NCBI GenBank assembly: GCA_038893495.1
Contig: JAWARJ010000001.1
Span: 310,001 to 374,000, forward strand
DNA: 64,000 bases
DNA from: Thermoproteus sp.
GTDB lineage: Archaea; Thermoproteota; Thermoprotei; Thermoproteales; Thermoproteaceae
Direction: 5' to 3'
Both the position numbers and the translations under genes were made by a program. Below are positions 25,463 through 32,709 of the stretch, one piece after another; position 1 is the first letter of the stretch; every line of letters starts with the position of its first letter. The notes beneath the pieces were generated by a model. That model was not told the DNA's origin, made no database searches, and saw only the letters and a list, made by a program, of their open reading frames with translations.

Positions 25463-25556
25463 TGGACCGGCCGGGATTTGAACCCGGGATCTCCCGCGCG
25501 CCAAGCATGTGCGGGCCTTCTAGGCCCTGGGCATCCTTCCGCTAGACTACCGGCCC
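25463..25556 (-). tRNA. tRNA-Ala (anticodon GGC) with a 22-nt intron at position 29/30
   Basis: The minus strand folds as a full cloverleaf: acceptor GGGCCGG with CCGGTCC (G3-U70, the alanine identity pair), D arm GTCT/GGAT, T arm CCGGG-TTCAAAT-CCCGG, discriminator A, no encoded CCA. The anticodon stem only forms (CCCGC with GCGGG, loop TTGGCGC, anticodon GGC) if 25507-25528 is removed. This 22-nt insert lies between positions 29 and 30, contains its own GGGCC/GGCCC hairpin, and fits the non-canonical intron positions of Thermoproteales tRNAs cut by the bulge-helix-bulge endonuclease. The mature length would be 72 nt. Confidence 0.88.
25507..25528 (-). other. tRNA-Ala intron
   Basis: 22-nt non-canonical intron in the anticodon stem. 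Its internal stem GGGCC-tagaa-GGCCC would form the central hairpin of a bulge-helix-bulge splicing motif. Confidence 0.75.
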
Positions 25557-25577
25557 CGCCTATACTAAGACAAGCCG

Positions 25578-25586
25578 TATATAAAC
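25578..25586 (-). promoter_or_regulatory. TATA box of tRNA-Ala
   Basis: The minus strand reads gtttatata, centred about 26 nt before the tRNA 5' end at 25556. Confidence 0.5.
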
Positions 25587-25798
25587 TTAACGCCGACAGT
25601 TAGGAGCATTTTGCCATGTCGCGTGAGCGGCGGGCCACATCCGGCTTCGCGCCCTTAAGGTCGAAGAGGTAGGGGCGTAAGGCATCGCCGTCCGGCCGAC
25701 TTTAGCTCTCCTCTCTATTTAGCGAGTATTCCACTGTAGCGAGAAGCCTATAGTCCCTGTAGAGCTTCTGCCCGTCGCTTAAAAAGAGGCCTTCTTTA

Positions 25799-25810
25799 AG
25801 CTTATAAACT
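25799..25810 (+). promoter_or_regulatory. TATA box of the PaREP1-like fragment
   Basis: The sequence agcttataaact is centred about 24 nt before the GTG at 25828. Confidence 0.45.
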
Positions 25811-25827
25811 GAGGGGGCGATTCTTCC

Positions 25828-25992
25828 GTGGAGGGCCTAATTGCGGAGACTAGGCGGAGGGGGATAGACGTGGAGTACGTGATTATCTCGGCCTTGTCTA
25901 AGGCCATGGGCGCGGATCCCGCCGAGGCGGCCAAGGCCCATGTGGAGCTGGCGGCCCGCCTGTTGGGGAACGGCGGAGGGAAATCGACGTAA
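25828..25992 (+). CDS. Short PaREP1-like protein (N-terminal part of the family only)
   Basis: A 54-residue frame from a leaderless GTG. The sequence RRRGIDVEYVIISALSKAMG followed by ADPAEAAKAHVELAARLL closely resembles the N-terminal region of PaREP1 family proteins, a multi-copy group of unknown function in Pyrobaculum and relatives. The longer C-terminal helical part of the family is missing: the frame ends in GNGGGKST and a stop. It may be a truncated copy or a mini-gene still carrying a promoter. Assigned from memory of the family pattern. Confidence 0.5.
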   Translation: MEGLIAETRRRGIDVEYVIISALSKAMGADPAEAAKAHVELAARLLGNGGGKST

Positions 25993-26335
25993 CGCATCGC
26001 GGGTCTGCCAGATGTACACGTTCTCCGCCCGGCGCATGTCGCTATTGGACCCGAGCGGAGCTCACGCTGGGAACTTGGCCTCCGCAAGAGGGCGGGGCGC
26101 TAGGAGCCGCTAGGAGCTGTTGAGCGCTTTACGGCGAAAGTATATGCGAGCGCTGGAGGTGATGAGGTCTCTCCGTCGTTACCGCCTCTCGGCTTGGCGT
26201 CGTAGACGTCGGGGTCGAATTGTTCAAAGTTGCGCTCCCGGCCGGTATGGAGGCCGTAGCCGAGGAGGTGAGAAGGTTCATGGCGTGCGGCGAGCCGTCT
26301 CCCCGCGGCCGTGGGGGCTTCTGGAGGGCCGGAGG
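25993..26335. other. Intergenic segment without a confident gene
   Basis: 343 bases. Long open frames here on either strand look like GC-rich chance frames. One plus-strand stretch, about 26175-26337, reads SVVTASRLGVVDVGVELFKV and then PAGMEAVAEEVRRFMACGEP before a TAG; it has protein-like composition but no good start codon, so it could be a gene remnant. No repeats, tRNA or promoter were recognised. Confidence 0.3.
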
Positions 26336-26578
26336 TTAGGCGCCCTCTAGGAGCCTCTGGAGGGAGTCCCGGGCCTTGTCCACATACCATAAGAGCTCTT
26401 CTAGCTCTTCCTTTGAGAGGTCTGCGTTCCACTTCTCGAAGAGCCCCTCTAGGGCCGCCACTAGGTAGTGCGCGGCGGCCCAGTACGGATGGTGCTCGGC
26501 GACGCCGGACAAAAGGGAGTCGAGCTCTCTGGTCCTCTTCAAGAGGGCTGAGGAGACGTCGCCCGAAAAATCGCTCAT
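26336..26578 (-). CDS. Small helical protein of unknown function, coupled to eS30
   Basis: An 80-residue acidic, helical protein. The ATG overlaps the TGA of the eS30 gene as ATGA, indicating an operon and translational coupling. The sequence contains [20 protein letters not shown] and [20 protein letters not shown], suggesting a small helical bundle (HEPN-like in general look, but without a clear R-x4-H motif). No family is assigned. Long frames on the opposite strand at the same place are shadows. Confidence 0.65.
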   Translation of the reverse strand: MSDFSGDVSSALLKRTRELDSLLSGVAEHHPYWAAAHYLVAALEGLFEKWNADLSKEELEELLWYVDKARDSLQRLLEGA

Positions 26579-26742
26579 TCTGCCTCTGCCGTCTGTGTTG
26601 CGGACGCCGCGTAGACTATCCTCCTCCTGTAGTTCCTGGAGTTCCTCCTCCTGGGCGTCAAGTTCTTTTTGGGCTTCGGCGGTATTTTAGGCGTCTGCGA
26701 CCTGACCTTTCCGGCCTTTGTGAGGCTTCCGTGTGACGGCAT
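26575..26742 (-). CDS. rps30e: Small ribosomal subunit protein eS30
   Basis: A 55-residue very basic protein, short enough to be missed by ORF length cut-offs. It reads [20 protein letters not shown] followed by [20 protein letters not shown] and RIVYAAS, the characteristic eS30 pattern (HGSL-x-KAGKV-x-x-QTPK near the N-terminus and R-x-x-N-Y-x-RR). The TATA-like gcttaaatag (26761-26770) is centred 24 nt before the ATG. It is the first gene of a two-gene operon. Confidence 0.92.
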   Translation of the reverse strand: MPSHGSLTKAGKVRSQTPKIPPKPKKNLTPRRRNSRNYRRRIVYAASATQTAEAE

Positions 26743-26760
26743 ATGCCTACGTACGTCCGG

Positions 26761-26770
26761 CTATTTAAGC
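26761..26770 (-). promoter_or_regulatory. TATA box of eS30 gene
   Basis: The minus strand reads gcttaaatag, centred 24 nt before the ATG at 26742. Confidence 0.5.
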
Positions 26771-26818
26771 TTGGCGCCTCTAACGTAACCAATATATACC
26801 ACATAGATATTTTAACCC

Positions 26819-27163
26819 ATGAGGATTTATCTGGCCGCAGCCCTAACGGTCGCAATATATCTGCTATATTTCATAAGGCCGACTGACGTATACTCAGCAG
26901 TTGCGATAATTGGCCTCTCGCTGGCGGCGGGCTTCGGCCTCGTTGCCTCTCTGATCCCTGTGGCGGGCCCCGTCGCGTACGCCGAAATACTTGCGGCCGC
27001 CCAGGCCTTCTTCGGGCTGGCGCTACCGCCGCCCCTCTACCTAGTTCTGACTTGGCTTTCCTTCGCAATGTCCGCCATGTCGGCCGTCTTCCTGGCTATG
27101 TATTTCCTACAGGTCGGCAGGTGGGCCGCCAAAAGGGCCTTTAGGTTCCTCCTCCTTTGGTGA
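26819..27163 (+). CDS. Small membrane protein of unknown function
   Basis: A 114-residue protein with about four hydrophobic helices (LAAALTVAIYLLYFI, AVAIIGLSLAAGFGLVASLI, YAEILAAAQAFFGLAL, PLYLVLTWLSFAMSAMSAVFLAMYFL) and a basic C-terminus (GRWAAKRAFRF) probably inside the cell. A TATA-like aatatatacc is centred about 26 nt upstream of the ATG. It ends directly against the convergent gene at 27164. No family recognised. Confidence 0.65.
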   Translation: MRIYLAAALTVAIYLLYFIRPTDVYSAVAIIGLSLAAGFGLVASLIPVAGPVAYAEILAAAQAFFGLALPPPLYLVLTWLSFAMSAMSAVFLAMYFLQVGRWAAKRAFRFLLLW

Positions 27164-27502
27164 TCAATATTGTTGTTGATAGTAGACGTCGTAGTACTGC
27201 TGGTAGTACGCCTGGACTGCCCGCTCCCTCTTGACTTCTCTGAGCTCCTTGAGCCCGACCTCTAGGAGCTTGCCGCCCGTGAGGCCTAAGGCTAGGAGCA
27301 CCAGCGCCCTTACGGCCGCCACGGCCACTGCGTACGGGTCGGGCATGTCGCCTATTTGTAAGGGTCCCAGTTTGGTGTCAATTGTGAGGGTAGTGGTGGG
27401 TATCTTGCTAATATAGAGCAGGGCGCCAGCTATCACCACAAACGCCACTAGAGCCGCGCCGAGGCCCAACGCAGTATACGCCTCGACGACCTCCGAGTCC
27501 AT
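27164..27502 (-). CDS. Small two-helix membrane protein with Tyr/Gln-rich tail
   Basis: A 112-residue protein with an N-terminal helix (LGAALVAFVVIAGALLYI), a short outside segment (KIPTTTLTIDTKLGPLQIGD), a second helix (AVRALVLLALGL) and a cytoplasmic end beginning GGKLLEVGLKEL. The last 20 residues are rich in Tyr and Gln (YYQQYYDVYYQQQY). Layout and the GGKL-x-(E/D)-x-G-x-K junction resemble the gene at 42041 when that gene is corrected for a frame break, so the two may be paralogues. A TATA-like gatttaaatatc lies 23 nt upstream of the ATG. Confidence 0.65.
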   Translation of the reverse strand: MDSEVVEAYTALGLGAALVAFVVIAGALLYISKIPTTTLTIDTKLGPLQIGDMPDPYAVAVAAVRALVLLALGLTGGKLLEVGLKELREVKRERAVQAYYQQYYDVYYQQQY

Positions 27503-27522
27503 ATGGAGGCGACAGCCGATAT

Positions 27523-28158
27523 TTAAATCTCAACGACCGCCCAGTCCCCTGGAGCCGCCTCGTCGATCCCCCTGGCAGCCAGTCTGGGCCCGCCCCGCGC
27601 CGCCTCGTAGTACCGCCTCTTAGGTATATCTAAAACCCTCACGAGGCCGGCTCCCCTAACCTCGAACAGCCTCGTCAAGGCTACCGCGCGGGCTCCGGGC
27701 TCCAAGGCCCCGCCCTGCAGTATAACTCCGCGCCTCGCCCCGCCTATTTTGGCAAGTCTGGCTATGTAGTCCCGCCTGGGGTCGTCACCCGACACGAAGA
27801 TGGGGCTGTATTTGGGCAGGAGGTCCAACGCCTCTAGGACCAACGCCGAATGTACCCTGGCGAGGGCCTCGACGGGGTCCCTGGGCGCCGAGAAGTAGAG
27901 CCTAGACGCCACGTATTCCGCCGCGGCGTTTTCGGCGAGAGCCACGACGTAGAGCCCAGTCTCGGCGCCGGAGCCCCCAACGACGTTGCCGAAGGCCCAC
28001 CTCGATACCCTCTCCAGCCCCCTCGCCGCGGCCCAAACGCTGTAGTCGTCGAGGAGGAAGGCCTTAACCTTGACCGCCACGTGGCCTTTAGGCACATGTA
28101 GATAGGGCCTCTCCTCTTTGACCCACCGGCCGCCTCTATACAACAGCTCCCACATCAC
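27523..28158 (-). CDS. Protein of unknown function, possibly a degenerate medium-chain dehydrogenase-like fold
   Basis: A 211-residue soluble protein. The first part (WELLYRGGRWVKEERPYLHV, then GHVAVKVKAFLLDDYSVWAA) has the rhythm of the GroES-like N-terminal domain of medium-chain dehydrogenases, with FGNVVGGSG where P-G-H-E-x-x-G-x-V would be, but zinc ligands and a nucleotide-binding Gly motif are absent. So it would be a catalytically dead relative, if related at all. The ATG overlaps the stop of the ferritin-like/VIT1 gene by four bases, indicating co-expression. Confidence 0.55.
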   Translation of the reverse strand: MMWELLYRGGRWVKEERPYLHVPKGHVAVKVKAFLLDDYSVWAAARGLERVSRWAFGNVVGGSGAETGLYVVALAENAAAEYVASRLYFSAPRDPVEALARVHSALVLEALDLLPKYSPIFVSGDDPRRDYIARLAKIGGARRGVILQGGALEPGARAVALTRLFEVRGAGLVRVLDIPKRRYYEAARGGPRLAARGIDEAAPGDWAVVEI

Positions 28159-29048
28159 TTGATGAGGCTCTTAATGCCCAACGCCGCGCTCAAGAGGTCA
28201 CCCATTATGTACGCCAGCGCGGCGACGCCGAGGAGGAGGCCGACGGTCTGGGCGAACTCCCTTAAGAACTCGGCGTCGGTGTAGACGCTCCCCTGGTATG
28301 TGAACATCAAGGCGAGCAGTATGCTCACGAGGAGGGAGGCGGCGAAGGCCAGCACTATATTGTCCACTAGGAAGTACGGGAGGGACATCAGAGAAGCCGC
28401 CACCACGTAGCCCACGCCGGTCACCACAGCAGCGACTGTAGGCGATTTGCCCACTTCGTGCTTAGTCTGTAGGTAGGAGGCGGAGGCCATGGAGATCGCC
28501 GCAGAGACGCCCACCACGAGCCCCACCACGCCTGTAATTAACGTGGAGCTAGTAGTGCCAAGGGCCCCCGCGTGGGTGCCAGTTATCTCGATTATGGCGT
28601 CGGCCATGCCCAACACCAATGCGCTCATGTATTTCACTATAGCCTCGTCCAGCTGCCCTATGAGGTCCTTCTCGTGGCTCATCTCGTCCGCTATGATCTC
28701 CTCGAGGGCCTTTTTGTCCTCGAGGCTCTCCATGAGCTCCGAGGCCTTGCGGTACTTCTCCACCGCATCTTCCTCTCCCCTCTCCAACAGCTTGACCGCG
28801 AAGGTAGCCCCGAAGAGGAGTCTCAAAAAGGCCAAGAGGTAGGGATACAGCCTGGCCCTCAACGTGGGCCTGTAGCCGCCTGCGAATTTGAGCCAAAAGT
28901 CGAAATGCCTTCTCTCGGTCTCGGCGAGCCTCAGGAGCACGTCCTTCCTCGCCTTGTTCCACTCCACTCCGGCCAAAACGGAATAGACCCTATAGTCCGT
29001 ATATTCGTCGTCGGCGAAATCTACAGCAAGTTCTCTAATTGAGTCCAT
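28155..29048 (-). CDS. Ferritin-like domain fused to VIT1/CCC1-type membrane domain (MbfA-like)
   Basis: A 297-residue two-domain protein. Residues 1-145 form a rubrerythrin/ferritin-like four-helix domain with metal-ligand pairs in LAETERRHFDFW and IADEMSHEKDLI (E-x-x-H motifs). Residues 145-297 are a five-helix membrane domain of the VIT1/CCC1 type (ALGTTSSTLITGVVGLVVGV, then SASYLQTKHEVGKSP). The architecture matches MbfA-type proteins, described as iron or manganese exporters that sense metal through the ferritin-like part. A TATA-like cctataataacc lies 24 nt before the ATG. Neighbours include a peroxiredoxin, fitting oxidative or iron stress handling. Confidence 0.85.
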   Translation of the reverse strand: MDSIRELAVDFADDEYTDYRVYSVLAGVEWNKARKDVLLRLAETERRHFDFWLKFAGGYRPTLRARLYPYLLAFLRLLFGATFAVKLLERGEEDAVEKYRKASELMESLEDKKALEEIIADEMSHEKDLIGQLDEAIVKYMSALVLGMADAIIEITGTHAGALGTTSSTLITGVVGLVVGVSAAISMASASYLQTKHEVGKSPTVAAVVTGVGYVVAASLMSLPYFLVDNIVLAFAASLLVSILLALMFTYQGSVYTDAEFLREFAQTVGLLLGVAALAYIMGDLLSAALGIKSLIK

Positions 29049-29072
29049 AAGAGATAGGGAAAAAGAGGGTTA

Positions 29073-29711
29073 TTATAGGCGCTTTGTGCAGAACCACCAG
29101 GTCTTGCACTCGATGCCGGGCTCCTTGAGCCTCTTCTCTGCGTCTGGGTAGTTGTGCGGCGGGGGCACTATGACGGGGTCTCCGGGCCTCCAGTTCGCGG
29201 GCGTGGCGACTCCGTGCTTGTAGGTGGTCTGCACCGCGTCTATTACCCTTATGATCTCGTCGATATTCCTGCCGTTAGTTAACGGGTATAGGGCGAACCA
29301 AGCCAGCTTGAGGTCGGGGTCTATGAGCGCAACCATTCTGACCGTCGTAGTGGTGCCGGGCGGTATGGAGTTGAAGAGGTTGGCCACTTGGAAGTCGGGC
29401 ACGTCGGCGATTATGGGGAACGGTATCTCGACGCCCCACAGCTGTTTGATCTGCCTCTTCCACTCTATGTGGCTTATGTCCGTATCTACGCTCAGGCCCA
29501 ACAGCTCGACGCCCCTCTTCTTGAACTCATCGTACTTCTTGGCGAACTCGATGAACTCCGTGGTGCAGACCGGCGTGAAGTCGCCTGGGTGGCTGAAGAG
29601 CAATAGCCACTTGCCCTTGTAGTCCTTGAAGCACCTCCTCCCCATGTCGGTGTTGAAGCATAGGTCTTCCGGTATTTGCATCCCCAGGTAGGGACCTTTC
29701 ACTTCGACCAT
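29073..29711 (-). CDS. Peroxiredoxin (Prx6-like/archaeal AhpC)
   Basis: A 212-residue thiol peroxidase reducing hydrogen peroxide and organic peroxides. The peroxidatic Cys is in HPGDFTPVCTTEFIEF (P-x-x-x-T/S-x-x-C, residue about 47). A conserved Arg occurs in TVRMVALIDPDLKL. The long C-terminal arm ends in GIECKTWWFCTKRL, with two extra cysteines as in archaeal two-Cys-type Prx6 proteins, where they help resolve the oxidised thiol. TATA-like ctttataaac is centred 24-25 nt before the ATG. Confidence 0.95.
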   Translation of the reverse strand: MVEVKGPYLGMQIPEDLCFNTDMGRRCFKDYKGKWLLLFSHPGDFTPVCTTEFIEFAKKYDEFKKRGVELLGLSVDTDISHIEWKRQIKQLWGVEIPFPIIADVPDFQVANLFNSIPPGTTTTVRMVALIDPDLKLAWFALYPLTNGRNIDEIIRVIDAVQTTYKHGVATPANWRPGDPVIVPPPHNYPDAEKRLKEPGIECKTWWFCTKRL

Positions 29712-29722
29712 ACCAATAGGTT

Positions 29723-31417
29723 TTATTGGCGTTTATAAAGATTTCTTTTCCGAAGTAATTTCGGAATTAACAGCGCCGGCGCCAAGAGGTAGAGACTGAC
29801 GGGAATTTGATATGTGCGGGCCGCGCAGAGCGTCTGGACGCCGTCGATTTTCGCCTCGTAGCGCCCAAGCGGCCCCGCGACAGCCAGCGCCTCCTCCTGG
29901 CCGCAAGACAATACCGCTATCGAGAGCGGGCTGGGGAGACCCAATACGTCGCGGGCAGTTCCATTGTACACCGCTGTATATATGACTGAAACATTCAAAG
30001 GACTCTCCACGACTATAGACGGAGATAAGGCTCCGTTTGCCGCTAGCTCCTCCCCCAAATAGGCCACAGGACCGTAGGCGAAGGAGAAGTCGCCCGCCCT
30101 AATGGCGGCGTCTCTCTCGACCCATATGTCCCTAATGCCGACAGGCGTCCTCAACGAGATTAAGTACTCGGCCCTATACTGAGGCCTCAGAGCCAGCGGT
30201 CTCGACGCCGTGAAGTTGAGGCGAGACGCGACAGGCACATACCTCACGGCGCTCTCTTGGATTTCCGGCAACGACACCGACGTGGGCCCGGCGGCCCATA
30301 GGAAGTACGTGTCGTTAGGGAGGTAGAGCTCCACTAGATATCGCATGGCCCCGCCGCATAGGGCAGACCCGTTAAGGAAATAGACACAAGGCTCCGCGGC
30401 CTTGAGCTGTTCTGCGCGTGGTTGCCCCACGCCGAGGACGCCCGACGGATCGACGTGGGCGACTATGGCCTCCTTGGTGGAGAGGCCGACGCTCCACAGC
30501 GACGGAGGCTCCACGAAGGCCGTGCCGTTCCAGACATATAGCGACAACGAGAGATAGCCGCCTAGGGCCTTCGCGATCGGCGCGTCGGCCCCATAGCCGC
30601 CGATCACCAGCTCTAAGTCCACGGGCAACCCCCTCGCGTTGAATTGAGGCAACACGACGATGCGCGTCGGGCCCGGCAACTCCACGGAGTCCATCAAGTC
30701 GCCGTTGACATAGAACTCCACGGAGCTCCCCGACGCCTTCACCTCGAGGCACGCCGAAGTCAAATTGGGCAGAGGCCTTAGGTAGTAATAGTATTGGTCA
30801 GGCCCCAAGTTGGCTATAGAGCCCAAGCCCCCCACTCTCCTCAATGTGGAGATGAAGGCCGTCATGTTCCACAGGTTGTCGAGGAACTCGAAGCCGCCTT
30901 CGCGATATCTCACCAACGTCTGCGCCCAATAGAGGCCTCCCCCGGCCTCCACGTAGGCGTTGAGCTGGATCGAATATGCCTGTATTCCCCCCAACGGCGT
31001 GTAGCTCTCCGCCGAGAAGTTGGCCAACGAGAAACAGCCCATCGCGGCGCTTCCGCTATAGGGAATTGGGAGCAGAAGGCCGCCGGCCTCCTCTAGGCCG
31101 TAATAGGCGAGCCCGCTCGGCGCAGCGGGGCCCCACGGCGTATTCCTAACGGCGATATTCCCGACGAGCAGGTCCGCGCCGCTACATAGCGTTATATTCA
31201 ACGGGCTCGATGCCGTATACTGCCCGGATCCAGCCATAAATACAGCGGCACCCGCGCCGGGCAGATAGGCGACTGGAGACCCGTCCGCGTTGTACACCAC
31301 CGTCGGCTGTCTCCAGACGACGTAGGCCGTCCCGCCCCCGAACGACCTGCCCGAGTAGGTCACACATTGGGCATAGGCGAATAGGGCTAGGAGCACCAAG
31401 AGGAAAAAAGTCCGCAC
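29723..31417 (-). CDS. Secreted or surface-anchored protein of unknown function
   Basis: A 564-residue protein with a signal peptide (FFLLVLLALFAYAQC) after a GTG start at 31417, a long strand-rich outside region with many N-x-S/T sites, and a C-terminal membrane helix (IPVSLYLLAPALLI) followed by basic residues (KLLRKRNLYKRQ). No catalytic motif is recognised. It lies 26 bases downstream of the second CydA-like gene and may be part of that transcript; it overlaps the peroxiredoxin promoter at its end. It could be a surface-layer associated protein. Confidence 0.7.
   Translation of the reverse strand: MRTFFLLVLLALFAYAQCVTYSGRSFGGGTAYVVWRQPTVVYNADGSPVAYLPGAGAAVFMAGSGQYTASSPLNITLCSGADLLVGNIAVRNTPWGPAAPSGLAYYGLEEAGGLLLPIPYSGSAAMGCFSLANFSAESYTPLGGIQAYSIQLNAYVEAGGGLYWAQTLVRYREGGFEFLDNLWNMTAFISTLRRVGGLGSIANLGPDQYYYYLRPLPNLTSACLEVKASGSSVEFYVNGDLMDSVELPGPTRIVVLPQFNARGLPVDLELVIGGYGADAPIAKALGGYLSLSLYVWNGTAFVEPPSLWSVGLSTKEAIVAHVDPSGVLGVGQPRAEQLKAAEPCVYFLNGSALCGGAMRYLVELYLPNDTYFLWAAGPTSVSLPEIQESAVRYVPVASRLNFTASRPLALRPQYRAEYLISLRTPVGIRDIWVERDAAIRAGDFSFAYGPVAYLGEELAANGALSPSIVVESPLNVSVIYTAVYNGTARDVLGLPSPLSIAVLSCGQEEALAVAGPLGRYEAKIDGVQTLCAARTYQIPVSLYLLAPALLIPKLLRKRNLYKRQ
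29731..29740 (-). promoter_or_regulatory. TATA box of the peroxiredoxin gene
   Basis: The minus strand reads ctttataaac, centred about 24-25 nt before the ATG at 29711; a strong match to the crenarchaeal consensus. Confidence 0.55.
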
Positions 31418-31442
31418 GTGGCGTGGAAAAAAGAGGGGAATT

Positions 31443-32708
31443 TTACTGTTGTTGCTGTTGTTGCGGGGCGCGCCAGCTGAAGACCAGATATATGCCGCCC
31501 AACAGTATCAAGTTGAAGGCTATGAACATGGCCAGCGCTAAGTCCAAAAGCCAGGGCTGCGCCGCTATTAGTTGCACCAACGAGTTTATACTCGGCGTGA
31601 TTAACGCCGATACGGTCAGAGTCTTGGCCACCGTGAGGGCGAAGTTGACGCCGTAGTTCTGTATCAAGTTGGCCGCTATGGGCGGAGAGGGCACTATGGC
31701 GTAAGGCAGGTGGGCAAGTCCGTTAAGGATCTCGGCGCCGTCCATCAGGGCTATGACCGCCACGAAGGCGACCATGGCGAGGCCAGCGTTGGTGGACCTC
31801 AAGGCGGTTGCCAAAAACGCCAGGACTATGACCCCCAGCACTATGTCCAAATAGAACAGCCAGCTAAGGTTCAGGGTGGGTTGATATACGGGCTGGAGGC
31901 TGGCGGGCAGGTAGGAGGGCGGCGAGCCGAAGATAGACCAGGCCACGGTGGGGCTGTATAGGTAGACCTCGTAGAGATACCAGACGCTCGCCAACACGTA
32001 TATCACGCCGAATATTAGGCCCACCTTGGCGCCGAACTCCTTGCCTACCTTGTAGTGCTCCTCCTTGGTCTTTGCATAGCGCCAAGTATATACGGCGGAG
32101 ATCAAAGTGGCCGTGAAGGCTATGGCACCGGCTAGAGTGGCTATCAGCAAGGGCGGATAGGTGGGATTGCCCAACGCTTGGACTAAGTCGACGCCTAGGT
32201 CGAAGCCCACGATGGAGTTGGGGTCGGGCTTCGCGTTGACTCCAAGCGGGTAGTTTATAAAGGCGAAGACCAGCCTGAACATGGCGGGTATCACCGACGT
32301 CACTACTGCGAGGCCATAGCCGACAGCTATGTGGCTCCTCTCGTCTATCTTCCCAAAGGAGCGGTAGTAGTAGCCTATCATCGGCAGGGATATAGCTATG
32401 CCGAACACTATGGCTACTCCCCACACGGGCCACAGGAGGACTCCGGCGGCGTTTGTGAACACCGGCATCAAGCCGGCCAGGAAGACGGTGACTATGGTGC
32501 CGAAGACTCCCCCTATGGCGTAGATGAAAATCAAATAGCGGGAGAGGCTCTTGGCTATCTCGAAATATCTGTCGTCGTTCCTCCTGAGCCCTATGAGCTC
32601 CAGGGTGGGCAGTAGCCACGTGAGGCCCAGTACGGTGTACACCAAGGGCAGATGCACCGCGAAGGCCCAAGCGATCAGCCCGACCGTTATGGTGGTTACG
32701 GCGTCCAT
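31443..32708 (-). CDS. Cytochrome bd-type oxidase, second CydA-like subunit (CydA')
   Basis: A 421-residue membrane protein with about nine helices, distantly like CydA. An N-terminal His (WAFAVHLPLVYTV) aligns with the CydA high-spin haem ligand position, but the acidic residues of helix III of true CydA are missing (FTNAAGVLLWPVWGVAIVFGI), as expected for the paired A' subunit. The last residues are APQQQQQQ. The gene starts two bases after the stop of the CydA gene. Archaeal bd enzymes made of two CydA-like chains (CydAA') are known from Thermoproteales such as Caldivirga. Confidence 0.8.
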   Translation of the reverse strand: MDAVTTITVGLIAWAFAVHLPLVYTVLGLTWLLPTLELIGLRRNDDRYFEIAKSLSRYLIFIYAIGGVFGTIVTVFLAGLMPVFTNAAGVLLWPVWGVAIVFGIAISLPMIGYYYRSFGKIDERSHIAVGYGLAVVTSVIPAMFRLVFAFINYPLGVNAKPDPNSIVGFDLGVDLVQALGNPTYPPLLIATLAGAIAFTATLISAVYTWRYAKTKEEHYKVGKEFGAKVGLIFGVIYVLASVWYLYEVYLYSPTVAWSIFGSPPSYLPASLQPVYQPTLNLSWLFYLDIVLGVIVLAFLATALRSTNAGLAMVAFVAVIALMDGAEILNGLAHLPYAIVPSPPIAANLIQNYGVNFALTVAKTLTVSALITPSINSLVQLIAAQPWLLDLALAMFIAFNLILLGGIYLVFSWRAPQQQQQQ

Positions 32709-32709
32709 A

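Larger units (their letters stand above)
25557..25827. other. Intergenic segment between tRNA-Ala and the PaREP1-like fragment
   Basis: Contains the tRNA promoter. On the minus strand, from about 25806 down to 25703, an open frame reads YKLKEGLFLSDGQKLYRDYR and then LLATVEYSLNREES before a stop; it looks protein-like but has no start codon in frame. No other gene is supported. It may hold the tail of a decayed gene. Confidence 0.3.

Noticed and set aside
25779-26087. Minus-strand 102-codon open frame near the tRNA
   Set aside because: Composition (Ser/Pro/Arg-rich) is shadow-like and it lies opposite the PaREP1-like frame with its own promoter.
26311-26736. Long plus-strand open frame opposite eS30 and its partner
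   Set aside because: It is Arg/Pro/Gly-rich, typical of a GC-rich shadow, and conflicts with the clear eS30 gene on the other strand.
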